From Kocuria turfanensis (GTDB lineage Bacteria; Actinomycetota; Actinomycetes; Actinomycetales; Micrococcaceae): DNA of 52,020 bases. A program made the translations under genes and the position numbers. The DNA lies in the NCBI RefSeq assembly GCF_001580365.1, contig NZ_CP014484.1, positions 1-52,020 on the forward strand, read 5' to 3'. A model generated the notes under the pieces. It saw only the letters and a program-made list of their open reading frames with translations, had not been told where the DNA came from and searched no databases. This document shows positions 33,962-41,923 of this stretch, piece after piece (position 1 is the stretch's first letter; each line of letters begins with the position of its first letter).

Positions 33962-34258
33962 GTGGGAGCCAAACGGAAGAGGTACACGCCCGCGTACCGG
34001 CGTGATGCCGCGCATCTGGTGATCGACACCGGGCGCCCGATCGTCCACGTGGCGAAGGAGATCGGTGTCGGAGAAGCTCTGCTGGGTCGTTGGGTCGCGA
34101 TCGAGAGGGCCAAGATGGACGACCCGCCCTCAGCACTGGATACCGATGAGCGGGCAGAGCTGGAGCGGTTGCGCCGTGAGGTGGCCGAGCTGCGGATGGA
34201 CCGGGAGTTCCTGAAAAAAGCAGCCGCCTTCTTCGCGACCGAGAACCAGAACCGGTGA
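33962..34258 (+). CDS. IS3-family transposase OrfA
   Basis: 98 residues from GTG 33962 (AGGGAGG at 33947-33953). HTH of IS3 OrfA: KRKRYTPAYRRDAAHLVIDTGRPIVHVAKEIGVGEALLGRWV, then a leucine-zipper-like helix ending LRRELRMDREFLKKAAAFF. The A6G run at 34214-34220 offers a site for -1 frameshifting to make the OrfAB fusion. Confidence 0.92.
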   Translation: MGAKRKRYTPAYRRDAAHLVIDTGRPIVHVAKEIGVGEALLGRWVAIERAKMDDPPSALDTDERAELERLRREVAELRMDREFLKKAAAFFATENQNR

Positions 34259-34260
34259 GG

Positions 34261-35151
34261 ATGTTCGAGCTCATCGACGCGGAGAAGGCCGACTACGAGA
34301 TCACCCGCATGGCCGAGCTGCTCGAGGTGTCCCGGTCGGGCTACTACGCCTGGCTGGCACGTCGCGAGGGGCCGCCGGGTCCCTCGGCTGTGCGACGGGC
34401 CCAGCTGGGCCAGAAGGTGCTGGCCGCCCACACGGCCTCCGACGGGGTCAACGGTGCGCCGCGGATCCTGGCCGACCTGCGCGCTGTCGGGGAGGTGGTC
34501 TCGCGCAAGACGGTCGCGAAACTCATGCGCGCCCACGGCATCGCCGGCATCAGCCCGGCCACCTGGCACCCGGTGACCACGGTCGCAGACGAGTCCGCGC
34601 ACACGATCCCCGATCTGGTGGAGCGCGACTTCGATCGCGGCCGCCTCGATGCGGTGTGGACCTCGGACATCACCTATTTGCCCACCGATCAGGGATGGCT
34701 GTACTTGTGTGCGGTCCGCGACGGCTGCTCGCGGCGGGTGCTGGGCTGGGCGGTCGATGACCACCTGCGCACTGAGCTGGTCGAGACCGCGCTGCGCCGG
34801 GCAGTGACCCTGCGCCGGTGTGACACCACCGGAGTGATCTTCCACGCCGATCGCGGCTGCCAGTACACCTCCGCCCGGCTGGCCGAGGTCGCCGCCGAGC
34901 TGGACGTCAGGATCTCGGTCGGGCGGACCGGGGTGTGCTGGGACAACGCGCAGATCGAATCGTTCTGGTCGACGTTGAAGACCGAGTACTACCACCGGCG
35001 GAGATTCACGACCAAGGCCGCCGCCAAGCGCGGCGTCGGCGCCTGGATCGAGGCTACCTACAACCGGACCCGACGGCACTCGTCACTGGGCATGCTCAGC
35101 CCGGTAGCCTTCGAGCACCAGCTCATGAACCCCGCGGCAGAAGCCGCATAA
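34261..35151 (+). CDS. IS3-family transposase OrfB, DDE integrase
   Basis: 296 residues from ATG 34261 (GTG 34255 overlaps the OrfA stop). HTH_21 region (ITRMAELLEVSRSGYYAWL), then an rve integrase core: VWTSDITYLPTDQGWLYL with the first Asp, VIFHADRGCQYTS with the second, and WDNAQIESFWSTLKTEYY with the Glu. Ends YNRTRRHSSLGMLSPVAFE. Intact, so probably functional through frameshifting. Confidence 0.93.
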   Translation: MFELIDAEKADYEITRMAELLEVSRSGYYAWLARREGPPGPSAVRRAQLGQKVLAAHTASDGVNGAPRILADLRAVGEVVSRKTVAKLMRAHGIAGISPATWHPVTTVADESAHTIPDLVERDFDRGRLDAVWTSDITYLPTDQGWLYLCAVRDGCSRRVLGWAVDDHLRTELVETALRRAVTLRRCDTTGVIFHADRGCQYTSARLAEVAAELDVRISVGRTGVCWDNAQIESFWSTLKTEYYHRRRFTTKAAAKRGVGAWIEATYNRTRRHSSLGMLSPVAFEHQLMNPAAEAA

Positions 35152-35230
35152 CTCGATGTCCACGAAACGGGGTCAACCCCAACTTGTACAACTGAGGTGG
35201 TTGTTAGGAAAGCTGCTGAGATAGAGGGGG

Positions 35231-36541
35231 TTACAAGTCCTTCGCAAGAGGTTCGGTGAACAATTCGCGGTCGAGCCAGTTGCCGATGGTATCGATCAAA
35301 ATTTGATGTCCATGCGGAAGCGTCAAGGACATCAGATTAAGTGGAAGCGCGGTCAGCTCAATGTCTTTGCTACCTAGGGCCGAGGAGACCCGCCAGACTG
35401 TGGGATCACGCTCTAGCGCTACAGGATAGGTCAGGGAGATGCGTTGGCATCCGAGGACGTGGCCCGCCGTAAGCACCTGATACGTGTCAGGGGCCTTCGG
35501 CCGGGAGCCGAAACGCTTGTACTTCGAATCAGTGACCGCAACGGTGATTCCTTGGCTGTCACGGAACACAACATCCGGCGTGGTCTGCAGCAGCGAGCCT
35601 TGCCCCGAGATCACAGTGCCGAACTTGTTCGCAGTCTTGCTGACCCGTTCGCCGCGATTGCTGGCCGCACGCCTGCACAACCAGTAGATGTAGTTTTCGT
35701 AGATCACATCAGAGTTCCACAGGAAGCCGGACAGAGCGTGCTCTCCACGTGCGTGATGTACGCCGGCGCCTTCGAGAAGTAGGGTTCCAACAACTCGTGC
35801 CGTCTCCAGAGCCTGGTGTTGAGTCCCTAGGGAGATCCTCTGCGCTTCGAAAAGGTGGGGAGGCAACCTTCCAACGTGGGAGAGGCTACTTGCAATGTCG
35901 CGTACCGCGCGAGCACGCCCGGGCGCTTTGACTGTTGCTGCGAGGCACTCGGCGGTCCAACGCAATAGTCGGGCCAGCGGGGTGTCATCGGTCAAATGGT
36001 CTGCGACGTAGGGAACCTCCCACGGGCGCGCAATCCAGTCGCCCACGCGCGACATGTCTAAACTTCCTCGGAGCAGCGGACCAGAGGCTCGCTCCGTCAG
36101 ATAACCGCGCGGCACGCCCCGGGCAGCGCCTTTGGCGTACGAAGCAAGGAACATCTCGGCGAGCAGGTCCGGCATGGAGAGTGAAGCGACTTCGTGGGCG
36201 GTCGTCAGGTTGTCGTCGACGTGCCCACCCTCGACGACGGTGAGAATCCGCCACAGCACTGTCTGCCAACTGCCATCGGCGGTGTTCAGGAATTTGGGCG
36301 CGATTTCGATATCGGTGTGGCCGACTCGCACCACCCCGGTTATTGCTTCCGCTCGCATCTGCACGAGTCCATCGCCAAGGTCTTCGACCCGGATTGGGTC
36401 TCCGGACAGGCCTAACGCACGTGTCCAGCGTCTGTTTGCCTCAGCTAGCGCGTGAAAATCGATCTCCCTGGCATGGAGAACCGCTGGTGCCCCGTACTCC
36501 TGGAGTTGAATGCGCGGCGGCGCGGCTAGCGTGTCAGCCAC
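35231..36541 (-). CDS. mcrC: McrC-type nuclease subunit
   Basis: 436 residues. An N-terminal beta-rich part, a middle region (VASLSMPDLLAEMFLASYAKGAARGVPRGYLTERASGPLLRGSLDMSR) typical of McrC, and a C-terminal PD-(D/E)XK nuclease with TTPDVVF at about 320-326 and VTDSKYKR at 336-343. McrC stimulates the GTPase of McrB and cuts DNA. Last gene of the five-gene operon, with its start overlapping the end of mcrB by 16 bases. Confidence 0.92.
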   Translation of the reverse strand: MADTLAAPPRIQLQEYGAPAVLHAREIDFHALAEANRRWTRALGLSGDPIRVEDLGDGLVQMRAEAITGVVRVGHTDIEIAPKFLNTADGSWQTVLWRILTVVEGGHVDDNLTTAHEVASLSMPDLLAEMFLASYAKGAARGVPRGYLTERASGPLLRGSLDMSRVGDWIARPWEVPYVADHLTDDTPLARLLRWTAECLAATVKAPGRARAVRDIASSLSHVGRLPPHLFEAQRISLGTQHQALETARVVGTLLLEGAGVHHARGEHALSGFLWNSDVIYENYIYWLCRRAASNRGERVSKTANKFGTVISGQGSLLQTTPDVVFRDSQGITVAVTDSKYKRFGSRPKAPDTYQVLTAGHVLGCQRISLTYPVALERDPTVWRVSSALGSKDIELTALPLNLMSLTLPHGHQILIDTIGNWLDRELFTEPLAKDL

Positions 36542-37701
36542 CTGAACGACCGTTTGATGACGTCGATGTGGAGTTCACTCGTCCGCACGGGGGCAAGCGT
36601 GCGGGCATTGACAGTCGCACTTTTGGATGTCCGCAGCTTCCATGCATACTCGCCATCCGTTGGGGCGGTGGCGACGTTCAATAGGTCCATTAGCTGATCC
36701 GGCCGACCGGAGTAGCGGTCTTCCAATTGAGGGAACAGCACGTCGTCCCAGGTCTTTGCGAGGCTTCGCCACGCGTCCTTCGCGTCGACTGGCTCCTCAA
36801 CGCCGTCTGAATTCACCTTGGTCGCTAGAACCGGAGTCAAAAGACCGTGGCCGAGTTCGAACTCAGGGCCAAGGTCCGACGCAATGACAACATTGAGTCG
36901 GTCGAGGATAAGGTAGCCGGTCTGGAATGGCCCGAGCGACTCCCAGTTGTCCTCGGTCGGTGTCGGAATCGCCGTTATGTCAAGATTCCAGTGCTCGGCC
37001 AGAACATCGAGGGCGGGACGCATTTCGATCCGGTCGAATCGCCGCGCAAGGGCGCTGTCGATGGGTACGGCTGCACGGTCGACACTATTCATCGTCGAAA
37101 CAATATAGACGTGCTTGGGGAAGGTGAATCCCTCAGGAATCATGGCTGTATTGCCACCCGGTCGGCAAACCTTCTCGCTTTGACCGTTCTCATAGGTCAG
37201 CTGTCGCAGCGGGAGTGGGAGCGGAACAGTGCCGCCGTCGCGGTAGTCAAAGTCCAGGAACGTCATGAACTCCCCGAAGATACGAGCAGCGTTTCCACGA
37301 TTTATCTCGTCGATGAAAATGACGACCGACTTGTACTCCGACTTGGGATCAGATAGTTCCAGTGCCGCGTCAAGAAAAACGCCAGCCCACGGTTGGAGCC
37401 GAGTGCCGTCCCTGGTGATTTCCGGCCTAAGTCCTAGCACGAAATCCTCGTATCCATACGACTGATGGAACGTCGTCCACACGACTTTGATGGGTTGCGG
37501 GATGGTGATCTCTTGCTCGGGCCGGCTGAACTCAGTATCTTCGGGGTCGAATCGGATGCCTCGTTGGCTCTCTGGCGGGGTGTTCAACGCATCGAACAAC
37601 TCGCTGATGAGTCGAGTTTTACCCGTAGCTGGGGGCCCGTAGAGGAGCGCGTTCCTGCCCGCGCTCCAGGACGAGAGAATGTCCTCGATCTTGTCAGCCA
37701 T
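36526..37701 (-). CDS. mcrB: McrB-type AAA+ GTPase subunit
   Basis: 391 residues from ATG 37701; an earlier start at 37764 would overlap the preceding gene. Consists of the AAA+ motor only: Walker A YGPPATGKT (21-29), Walker B VVIFIDEINRGNAARIFGEF, and sensor-like IVSTMNSVDRAAVPIDSALARRFDRIEM, which carries the MNxxD signature of McrB GTPases. The N-terminal DNA-reading domain of classical McrB is missing; the separate 185-residue protein encoded just upstream may serve instead. Motor for translocation in a McrBC-type restriction complex. Confidence 0.94.
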   Translation of the reverse strand: MADKIEDILSSWSAGRNALLYGPPATGKTRLISELFDALNTPPESQRGIRFDPEDTEFSRPEQEITIPQPIKVVWTTFHQSYGYEDFVLGLRPEITRDGTRLQPWAGVFLDAALELSDPKSEYKSVVIFIDEINRGNAARIFGEFMTFLDFDYRDGGTVPLPLPLRQLTYENGQSEKVCRPGGNTAMIPEGFTFPKHVYIVSTMNSVDRAAVPIDSALARRFDRIEMRPALDVLAEHWNLDITAIPTPTEDNWESLGPFQTGYLILDRLNVVIASDLGPEFELGHGLLTPVLATKVNSDGVEEPVDAKDAWRSLAKTWDDVLFPQLEDRYSGRPDQLMDLLNVATAPTDGEYAWKLRTSKSATVNARTLAPVRTSELHIDVIKRSFRWLTR

Positions 37702-37709
37702 GTCACACC

Positions 37710-38267
37710 TCAGTCCGCATCGATTACGCCGCCTACAGTCCGGCCCTGGGTGTAGAGATCCCACGCAGGGTTGTTGGGTTTCATGTTCGCAGGACGTAAA
37801 CCCTTGGTGAACCCTGCGTAGTAGTCACCTTCCACTGTTTTGAAGATGTATATGCGGAGCCCACCCTCAGGGAAGTACGGCAACGCTTCTTCCTTATTGC
37901 GGACACCATCAGGGGCAAGCGGGAACCCCCGGGCAGCTGTCCAGGCCGGATGTCGCTGCGAGTTAGGTTGCTGGCGGTTCTGGCGCGCGATGCGCATGCG
38001 TCCGCCGGCCTTACGTTGGAACTCAATAGGAGCAGACACGCCTGACGTATCGGCGACTCCCGCCTGGATGGTGATGGTCGGTAGGGCTTCGACGTCAGTG
38101 CCCGTCGCGTCGAGGAAGTCGAGGGTCGCAGGAACCATCGAGCTGGGGATTTCGATGTAGAGAGATCCACCCCCGCCCTCGATTCGATGGTAACGCTCAA
38201 TGTTGTAGAACTCGCCGGGTTGGACGTTGCGCCACCAGATGCGATCGACGTTGAGTTTTTGGGCCAC
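37710..38267 (-). CDS. Unknown protein, candidate recognition subunit of the McrBC cassette
   Basis: 185 residues, not a family I recognise. WWRNVQPGEFYNIERYHRIEGGGGSLYIEIPSSM looks like a strand-rich fold, and GRMRIARQNRQQPNSQRHPAWTAARGFP is basic enough to bind DNA. The C-terminus (GGLRIYIFKTVEGDYYAGFTKGLRP) recalls EVE/restriction-linked beta modules. It lies 2 bases after the adenine methylase stop and 8 bases before mcrB, so it is firmly part of the operon. A target-recognition role is inferred because McrB here lacks its own. Confidence 0.8.
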   Translation of the reverse strand: MAQKLNVDRIWWRNVQPGEFYNIERYHRIEGGGGSLYIEIPSSMVPATLDFLDATGTDVEALPTITIQAGVADTSGVSAPIEFQRKAGGRMRIARQNRQQPNSQRHPAWTAARGFPLAPDGVRNKEEALPYFPEGGLRIYIFKTVEGDYYAGFTKGLRPANMKPNNPAWDLYTQGRTVGGVIDAD

Positions 38268-38269
38268 GA

Positions 38270-39292
38270 TCAGATTGCCTCGACGTGGTAGAGATGCTCC
38301 AACACTGATCCACCCTTTACTCGGTCGTTACTGCGGAATCGGACATGGGGTTGCTCGTGAACGGTGACCTTGCCGAAGTCGCTCAGGATTGACATCAGCT
38401 CGTCCTCATGGACCTGGCCGTCCTCACTGTAGGAGATAAACACGTGCGGAACGTTGAGGCGCTCCAGCGTCTCGCGAAATGCCTTGCCTGCACTGCGCCG
38501 GTAACAGAAATCGGACGCCTGGTCGGTCCAGGGACGTAGCCCGCCATCGCCCGCTGCAACCGGCTCGTCGCCCTGAGCCAATGTCTCCAGGACGTGATAG
38601 TTCCCCGCGTACTGCCGCTTGGTATACGGGGGGTCTAGGTACACCGCGTCTGTGGTGAGCGTCGTTGCGAGGTCCTCAACAGCGCTCTGGGTGACGGTGT
38701 GATTCCCCAAAGTGTCCTCGAAGACGATGGGCTCGAAGGCCAGTGGTCGAAGAGACGGCGCGGAGAGCGTAGACCTGAAATAGCCGTATGTCCCGGTGAT
38801 GTTGGCAACCTTGTTGGTCGCGAGAATCAGATGGTGAAGCAGCACGCTGTGCTCGATTTCGGTCAGGATCCCAGCCGAGCGCAACGTACGGATGCCCTCC
38901 CGTATGCCGTCGATGTGGGCCGCATTCCTGGCGGAGAAATAGAGCCGGGGGGCGCGTCCGTTGTCGGGCTGACCAGACTCGCCGAACTCGCGGAAGAAGT
39001 AACCCTCGCGAGGCGCGGCCGACCGCATCCAGTTCAAAGCCTCGTCATAGCCGCCTAGGGCCGCGAAGGCTGGGGGCTGCTTGGCGAGCAGGCGAGTTCG
39101 GGCGTGGACTACAGGGAATGTCAGGGCATCTGCGGCGGTGACTGAGTACCCGGCTCGTGCTAGGGCAATCGAGATAGCTGCAGTACCGCACATGGGGTCT
39201 GCAATCGAAGAGCCCGGAGGAAGAACCCGTGCAATCTCGCTGACGATCCACTCGGACAACCGTGTCTTATTACCTAGGTAGCGGTACGACAT
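38270..39292 (-). CDS. N6-adenine DNA methyltransferase, D12-like
   Basis: 340 residues from ATG 39292. MSYRYLGNKTRLSEWI is the KxxGNK-type start of alpha-class methylases; AdoMet pocket SSIADPMCGTAAISIALA (about 30-45); catalytic DAVYLDPPYTKRQYAGNYH near 208-226. The final part (VFISYSEDGQVHEDEL, HVRFRSNDR) is that of enzymes paired with restriction operons. Second gene of the cassette. Confidence 0.92.
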   Translation of the reverse strand: MSYRYLGNKTRLSEWIVSEIARVLPPGSSIADPMCGTAAISIALARAGYSVTAADALTFPVVHARTRLLAKQPPAFAALGGYDEALNWMRSAAPREGYFFREFGESGQPDNGRAPRLYFSARNAAHIDGIREGIRTLRSAGILTEIEHSVLLHHLILATNKVANITGTYGYFRSTLSAPSLRPLAFEPIVFEDTLGNHTVTQSAVEDLATTLTTDAVYLDPPYTKRQYAGNYHVLETLAQGDEPVAAGDGGLRPWTDQASDFCYRRSAGKAFRETLERLNVPHVFISYSEDGQVHEDELMSILSDFGKVTVHEQPHVRFRSNDRVKGGSVLEHLYHVEAI

Positions 39293-39326
39293 GCACACCT
39301 CTCTGTCTCCTCATGCGTCCGATCAG

Positions 39327-40361
39327 TCACAGCCGCTTGTTCCTGATAACGATCCGGTCGTACATGCGTCGGTACGTCCCGTCACCATTTGGAAGATAGA
39401 AACGGGGTCCGCCCTGCTGGTAGGTGCCTTTGTTGGCAACTTCCGACATTGGCCTACCTAAGGTCTTACTCGAGCCGATAATTTCGAACTGCTCTGGGTT
39501 GTACTTGTCGAGAAAGGTGATAGGCACGCCCATGGGGCCGTCATAGTCGACGGGAATATCCATTGTCTTACTAACGTCAATGGCGTCAAAGTTGGCGTAC
39601 CTCGGATACTCCTCGGGATTATATGATTTATGGAGGATCAGGTCTTTGTGTCGTTCGGGATAGTCCAAGTTGGTGAACCAGCGGACTCCCTTAACCCGGA
39701 TGAACTTGTTACCGTTTTCGTCGATTCGTGAACCAACGGCAGTTATTGGATAGTCGTCAGGCACACCAAACTCACGATCTCCACTGCGAATACTTGGGCC
39801 GTACCACACCTGGTCGTTCTGAAATAGCGGAAAAATTTCTTTGTATGTCAAAGCGTTCATGTTCCCGATAATAAGAAACTGCTTTTTGTACTCAACCAAC
39901 TGGGCGACATACTCACGAAACAGTGAGAATGGCGGGTTGGTAACCACAATATCTGCCTGCTTCAGCAAATTTATGCTCTCGGGGCTGCGGAAGTCCCCGT
40001 CTCCCATGAGCGGCTTGACCCCAATCTTCCTGGGGTCAGAAGCGTCATTCCCGCTCCCTCCACCGCCATACTCAAGATATACGGCCTGGTCAGCGGAATT
40101 CCGACTAAAAAGATCAGCACTCTGATTTTTATAACAAGTAGTAATCAGCTTTTTGAGTCCGAGTTCGTCAAAATTCGAGGAGAAGTAGCGAAAGAAGTTG
40201 GATATCCGCGGGTCGTCGCAATTGCAATAGACGACCTTGTCCTTGAAATGCCCCGTGTAGTGCTTTAGTTCTCGCTCGATGTCGACAAGCTGGGTGTAGA
40301 ACTCATCTTTTTTCGCTTTCCGAGCCTCCAGAAAGTCGCGGTTCCGTGTAGCTATCTTCAT
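39327..40361 (-). CDS. N6-adenine methyltransferase of the M.EcoRI family
   Basis: 344 residues from ATG 40361, SD AGGAG directly upstream. Family features: KAKKDEFYTQLVDIERELKHY at the start, CNCDDPRISNFFRYF, and catalytic VVTNPPFSLFREYVAQLVEY (NPPF). M.EcoRI modifies the second A of GAATTC; this homologue may have any specificity. First gene of the five-gene operon, so modification is made before restriction. Visibly lower GC than its neighbours, pointing to a different origin from the mcrBC part. Confidence 0.93.
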   Translation of the reverse strand: MKIATRNRDFLEARKAKKDEFYTQLVDIERELKHYTGHFKDKVVYCNCDDPRISNFFRYFSSNFDELGLKKLITTCYKNQSADLFSRNSADQAVYLEYGGGGSGNDASDPRKIGVKPLMGDGDFRSPESINLLKQADIVVTNPPFSLFREYVAQLVEYKKQFLIIGNMNALTYKEIFPLFQNDQVWYGPSIRSGDREFGVPDDYPITAVGSRIDENGNKFIRVKGVRWFTNLDYPERHKDLILHKSYNPEEYPRYANFDAIDVSKTMDIPVDYDGPMGVPITFLDKYNPEQFEIIGSSKTLGRPMSEVANKGTYQQGGPRFYLPNGDGTYRRMYDRIVIRNKRL

Positions 40362-40622
40362 GCCTCTCCTAGCCCAACCCAAGGTTCCCTGACCTCAAAG
40401 CGGAAAATCTTAACTATAGACGATTAAATCGCCTGGGTTTACATGGCATTTTCAACCTAAAAAACGCGAACGGTGTCACACCGAAATACAATGCACTGGG
40501 GAAGCCACCGACACGTCGGTGCAGATTCGAGGAAATGGCGCTGGCGACACCCAACTCGCTGCGCACCCTACGGGCCGAGCTCGGCGCCAATCGCAAGACC
40601 AAGCAAACAGTGTCCCCAGCAG

Positions 40623-40973
40623 CTATCGGTTGATTTGTTGGGCGTAGGCGCGCACCGCGTTCTCGATCACTGCCCGAGCGGTACCGTCATGCTCGGTGAG
40701 CTCCTCGATCAGATCGGAGACATCCTGAGCCACCCGAACCCCCAGCTGGATCGTGGGTTCCCGGCGCGGCCGACCCCGCCCACGCTTCGGCGCGGCCACC
40801 GCGGGCTGCTCCGCCGGGACCGCCTGTACCGGCGGCGTCGACGCCATCGGTGTCGCGGGCTGGGGTGTGGCGGGGGCCGCAGGTGTGTAGTCGACCGGGT
40901 CGATGTGCTCATCCGGGGCCGGTCGGGGCCGGCGGCGGGCTAGCGAGGCGGGACGCTCGGGCTTGTCGGTCAT
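40623..40973 (-). CDS. ParB-like small partition partner
   Basis: 116 residues from ATG 40973, which overlaps the parA stop. N-terminal half is Pro/Ala-rich and disordered; the C-terminal 55 residues (KRGRGRPRREPTIQLGVRVAQDVSDLIEELTEHDGTARAVIENAVRAYAQ) have the basic stretch, strand and two helices of a ribbon-helix-helix/CopG-like DNA-binding module. Such small RHH proteins encoded after type Ib ParA bind centromere repeats; here the repeats at 41772-41850 are the likely target. Confidence 0.8.
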   Translation of the reverse strand: MTDKPERPASLARRRPRPAPDEHIDPVDYTPAAPATPQPATPMASTPPVQAVPAEQPAVAAPKRGRGRPRREPTIQLGVRVAQDVSDLIEELTEHDGTARAVIENAVRAYAQQINR

Positions 40974-41740
40974 CGCAGCACCTTCTTCGCAATCGCGGTG
41001 TAGGCATCCAGCACCCGGGAGCCCTTGCGGTACTGCCCGTACCACTCCCCCGAGATCCGCACCTCCTGGACGATCGCCCGGTCCGGGATCAACGGCTCCA
41101 GGAACAACCCCGTGGCCCGAAGCTCCTCGAGGCTGGCCACGGCCGCCCGGCTCATGATCGTCTCCTTCACCCCACCGACGACGATGCCGGCCTCGGTGAG
41201 GGTGTCCGGGGCGCCGAGCTGCTGGCGGTGCCGACGGAATTGGGCGACCGTGCGCCGGGCCCCTTCCACCCCGTCGATGCCGTCGCTGGTGGCGGTGGCG
41301 GCGTAGACCACGGTGTCCGCGGCGTTCAACGCCGACAGCGTCAGCGGGCCGCCCTGCCGGTTGGGGCAGTCAATGACCACCACATCCGCTGCCAGACCGG
41401 TCAGTGAGATCTTCAGCCGCAGCTCCGCATGATCAGCCCGATCCGCCTCCCGGTTGGAGACGTTGCGGGCCGAGGGAATCACCCGCAGGTTTGGGTGCCA
41501 CCCACTGGGCACCGCGAGATCCTCGGCCCAGCCTTCAGGATTCTCATCACCCAAGATCGCACCGACGTGCATTCCTTCCGCCGAGGGCTCCACCCCGAAC
41601 CACTTGGTGGAAGCCGCACGGGGGTCGAGATCAACGAGTACTACACGGCGCCCCTCGGCAGCAGCGACCATTGCTAAGGAGACAGCGGTGGTGGTCTTGG
41701 TGACCCCACCAGATTCGCTGTAGACCATCAGGGTTTGCAT
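40970..41740 (-). CDS. parA: ParA-family partition ATPase
   Basis: 256 residues, ATG 41740. Deviant Walker A YSESGGVTKTTT (8-19, usually KGGVGKTT; first Lys is replaced by Ser), Walker A-prime VVLVDLDPRAAST, and Walker B VVVIDCPNRQGG. Lack of an N-terminal HTH makes it a type Ib ParA. The changed first lysine, the residue that acts across the dimer, is notable. With the small gene and upstream repeats it forms a par locus. Confidence 0.92.
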   Translation of the reverse strand: MQTLMVYSESGGVTKTTTAVSLAMVAAAEGRRVVLVDLDPRAASTKWFGVEPSAEGMHVGAILGDENPEGWAEDLAVPSGWHPNLRVIPSARNVSNREADRADHAELRLKISLTGLAADVVVIDCPNRQGGPLTLSALNAADTVVYAATATSDGIDGVEGARRTVAQFRRHRQQLGAPDTLTEAGIVVGGVKETIMSRAAVASLEELRATGLFLEPLIPDRAIVQEVRISGEWYGQYRKGSRVLDAYTAIAKKVLR

Positions 41741-41771
41741 GGGTTCATGCTACCAATCTAACGAGCACGCT

Positions 41772-41850
41772 GGCTAGCTACCTAGACAGCTAGCTAAATA
41801 ACTAGATAGCTAGGTTGGTCTCAAGATAGGTAGCGAGTATTCTATCTACC
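41772..41850. repeat. parS: Centromere-like (parS) repeat cluster upstream of parA
   Basis: A short AT-richer stretch with repeated CTAG/AGCTA words: GGCTAGCTACC, CAGCTAGCTAA, CTAGATAGCTAGG, GATAGGTAGC and TATCTACC, spaced about 10-20 bases, some palindromic. Position directly upstream of parA suggests both centromere and operator. Confidence 0.65.
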
Positions 41851-41923
41851 AATAAATGAAAGGCCTTGATCCAGTCCGGGGCTCGGAGGTTCCCGCGGCT
41901 TCCCTTGGATGCCTCTGTGTTTG

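Larger units (their letters stand above)
33884..35190 (+). mobile_element. IS3-family insertion sequence
   Basis: About 1.31 kb with imperfect inverted ends (TG...GGTTGACCCC at 33884-33906, its counterpart ending ...CA at 35190). Holds orfA and orfB with a 6-A run near the junction of frames. No direct repeat is evident in the flanks, so it may have recombined after insertion. Confidence 0.85.

Noticed and set aside
34206..34262. Broken IS3 transposase because of two reading frames
   Set aside because: Two overlapping frames in -1 relation with an A6G run are the normal organisation of IS3 elements.
40535..40633. 32-codon plus-strand frame (MALATPNSLRTLRAELG...) with a GAGGAA upstream
   Set aside because: Looks slightly protein-like, but it overlaps the 3' end of the ParB-like gene and has no known match; kept out for lack of evidence.
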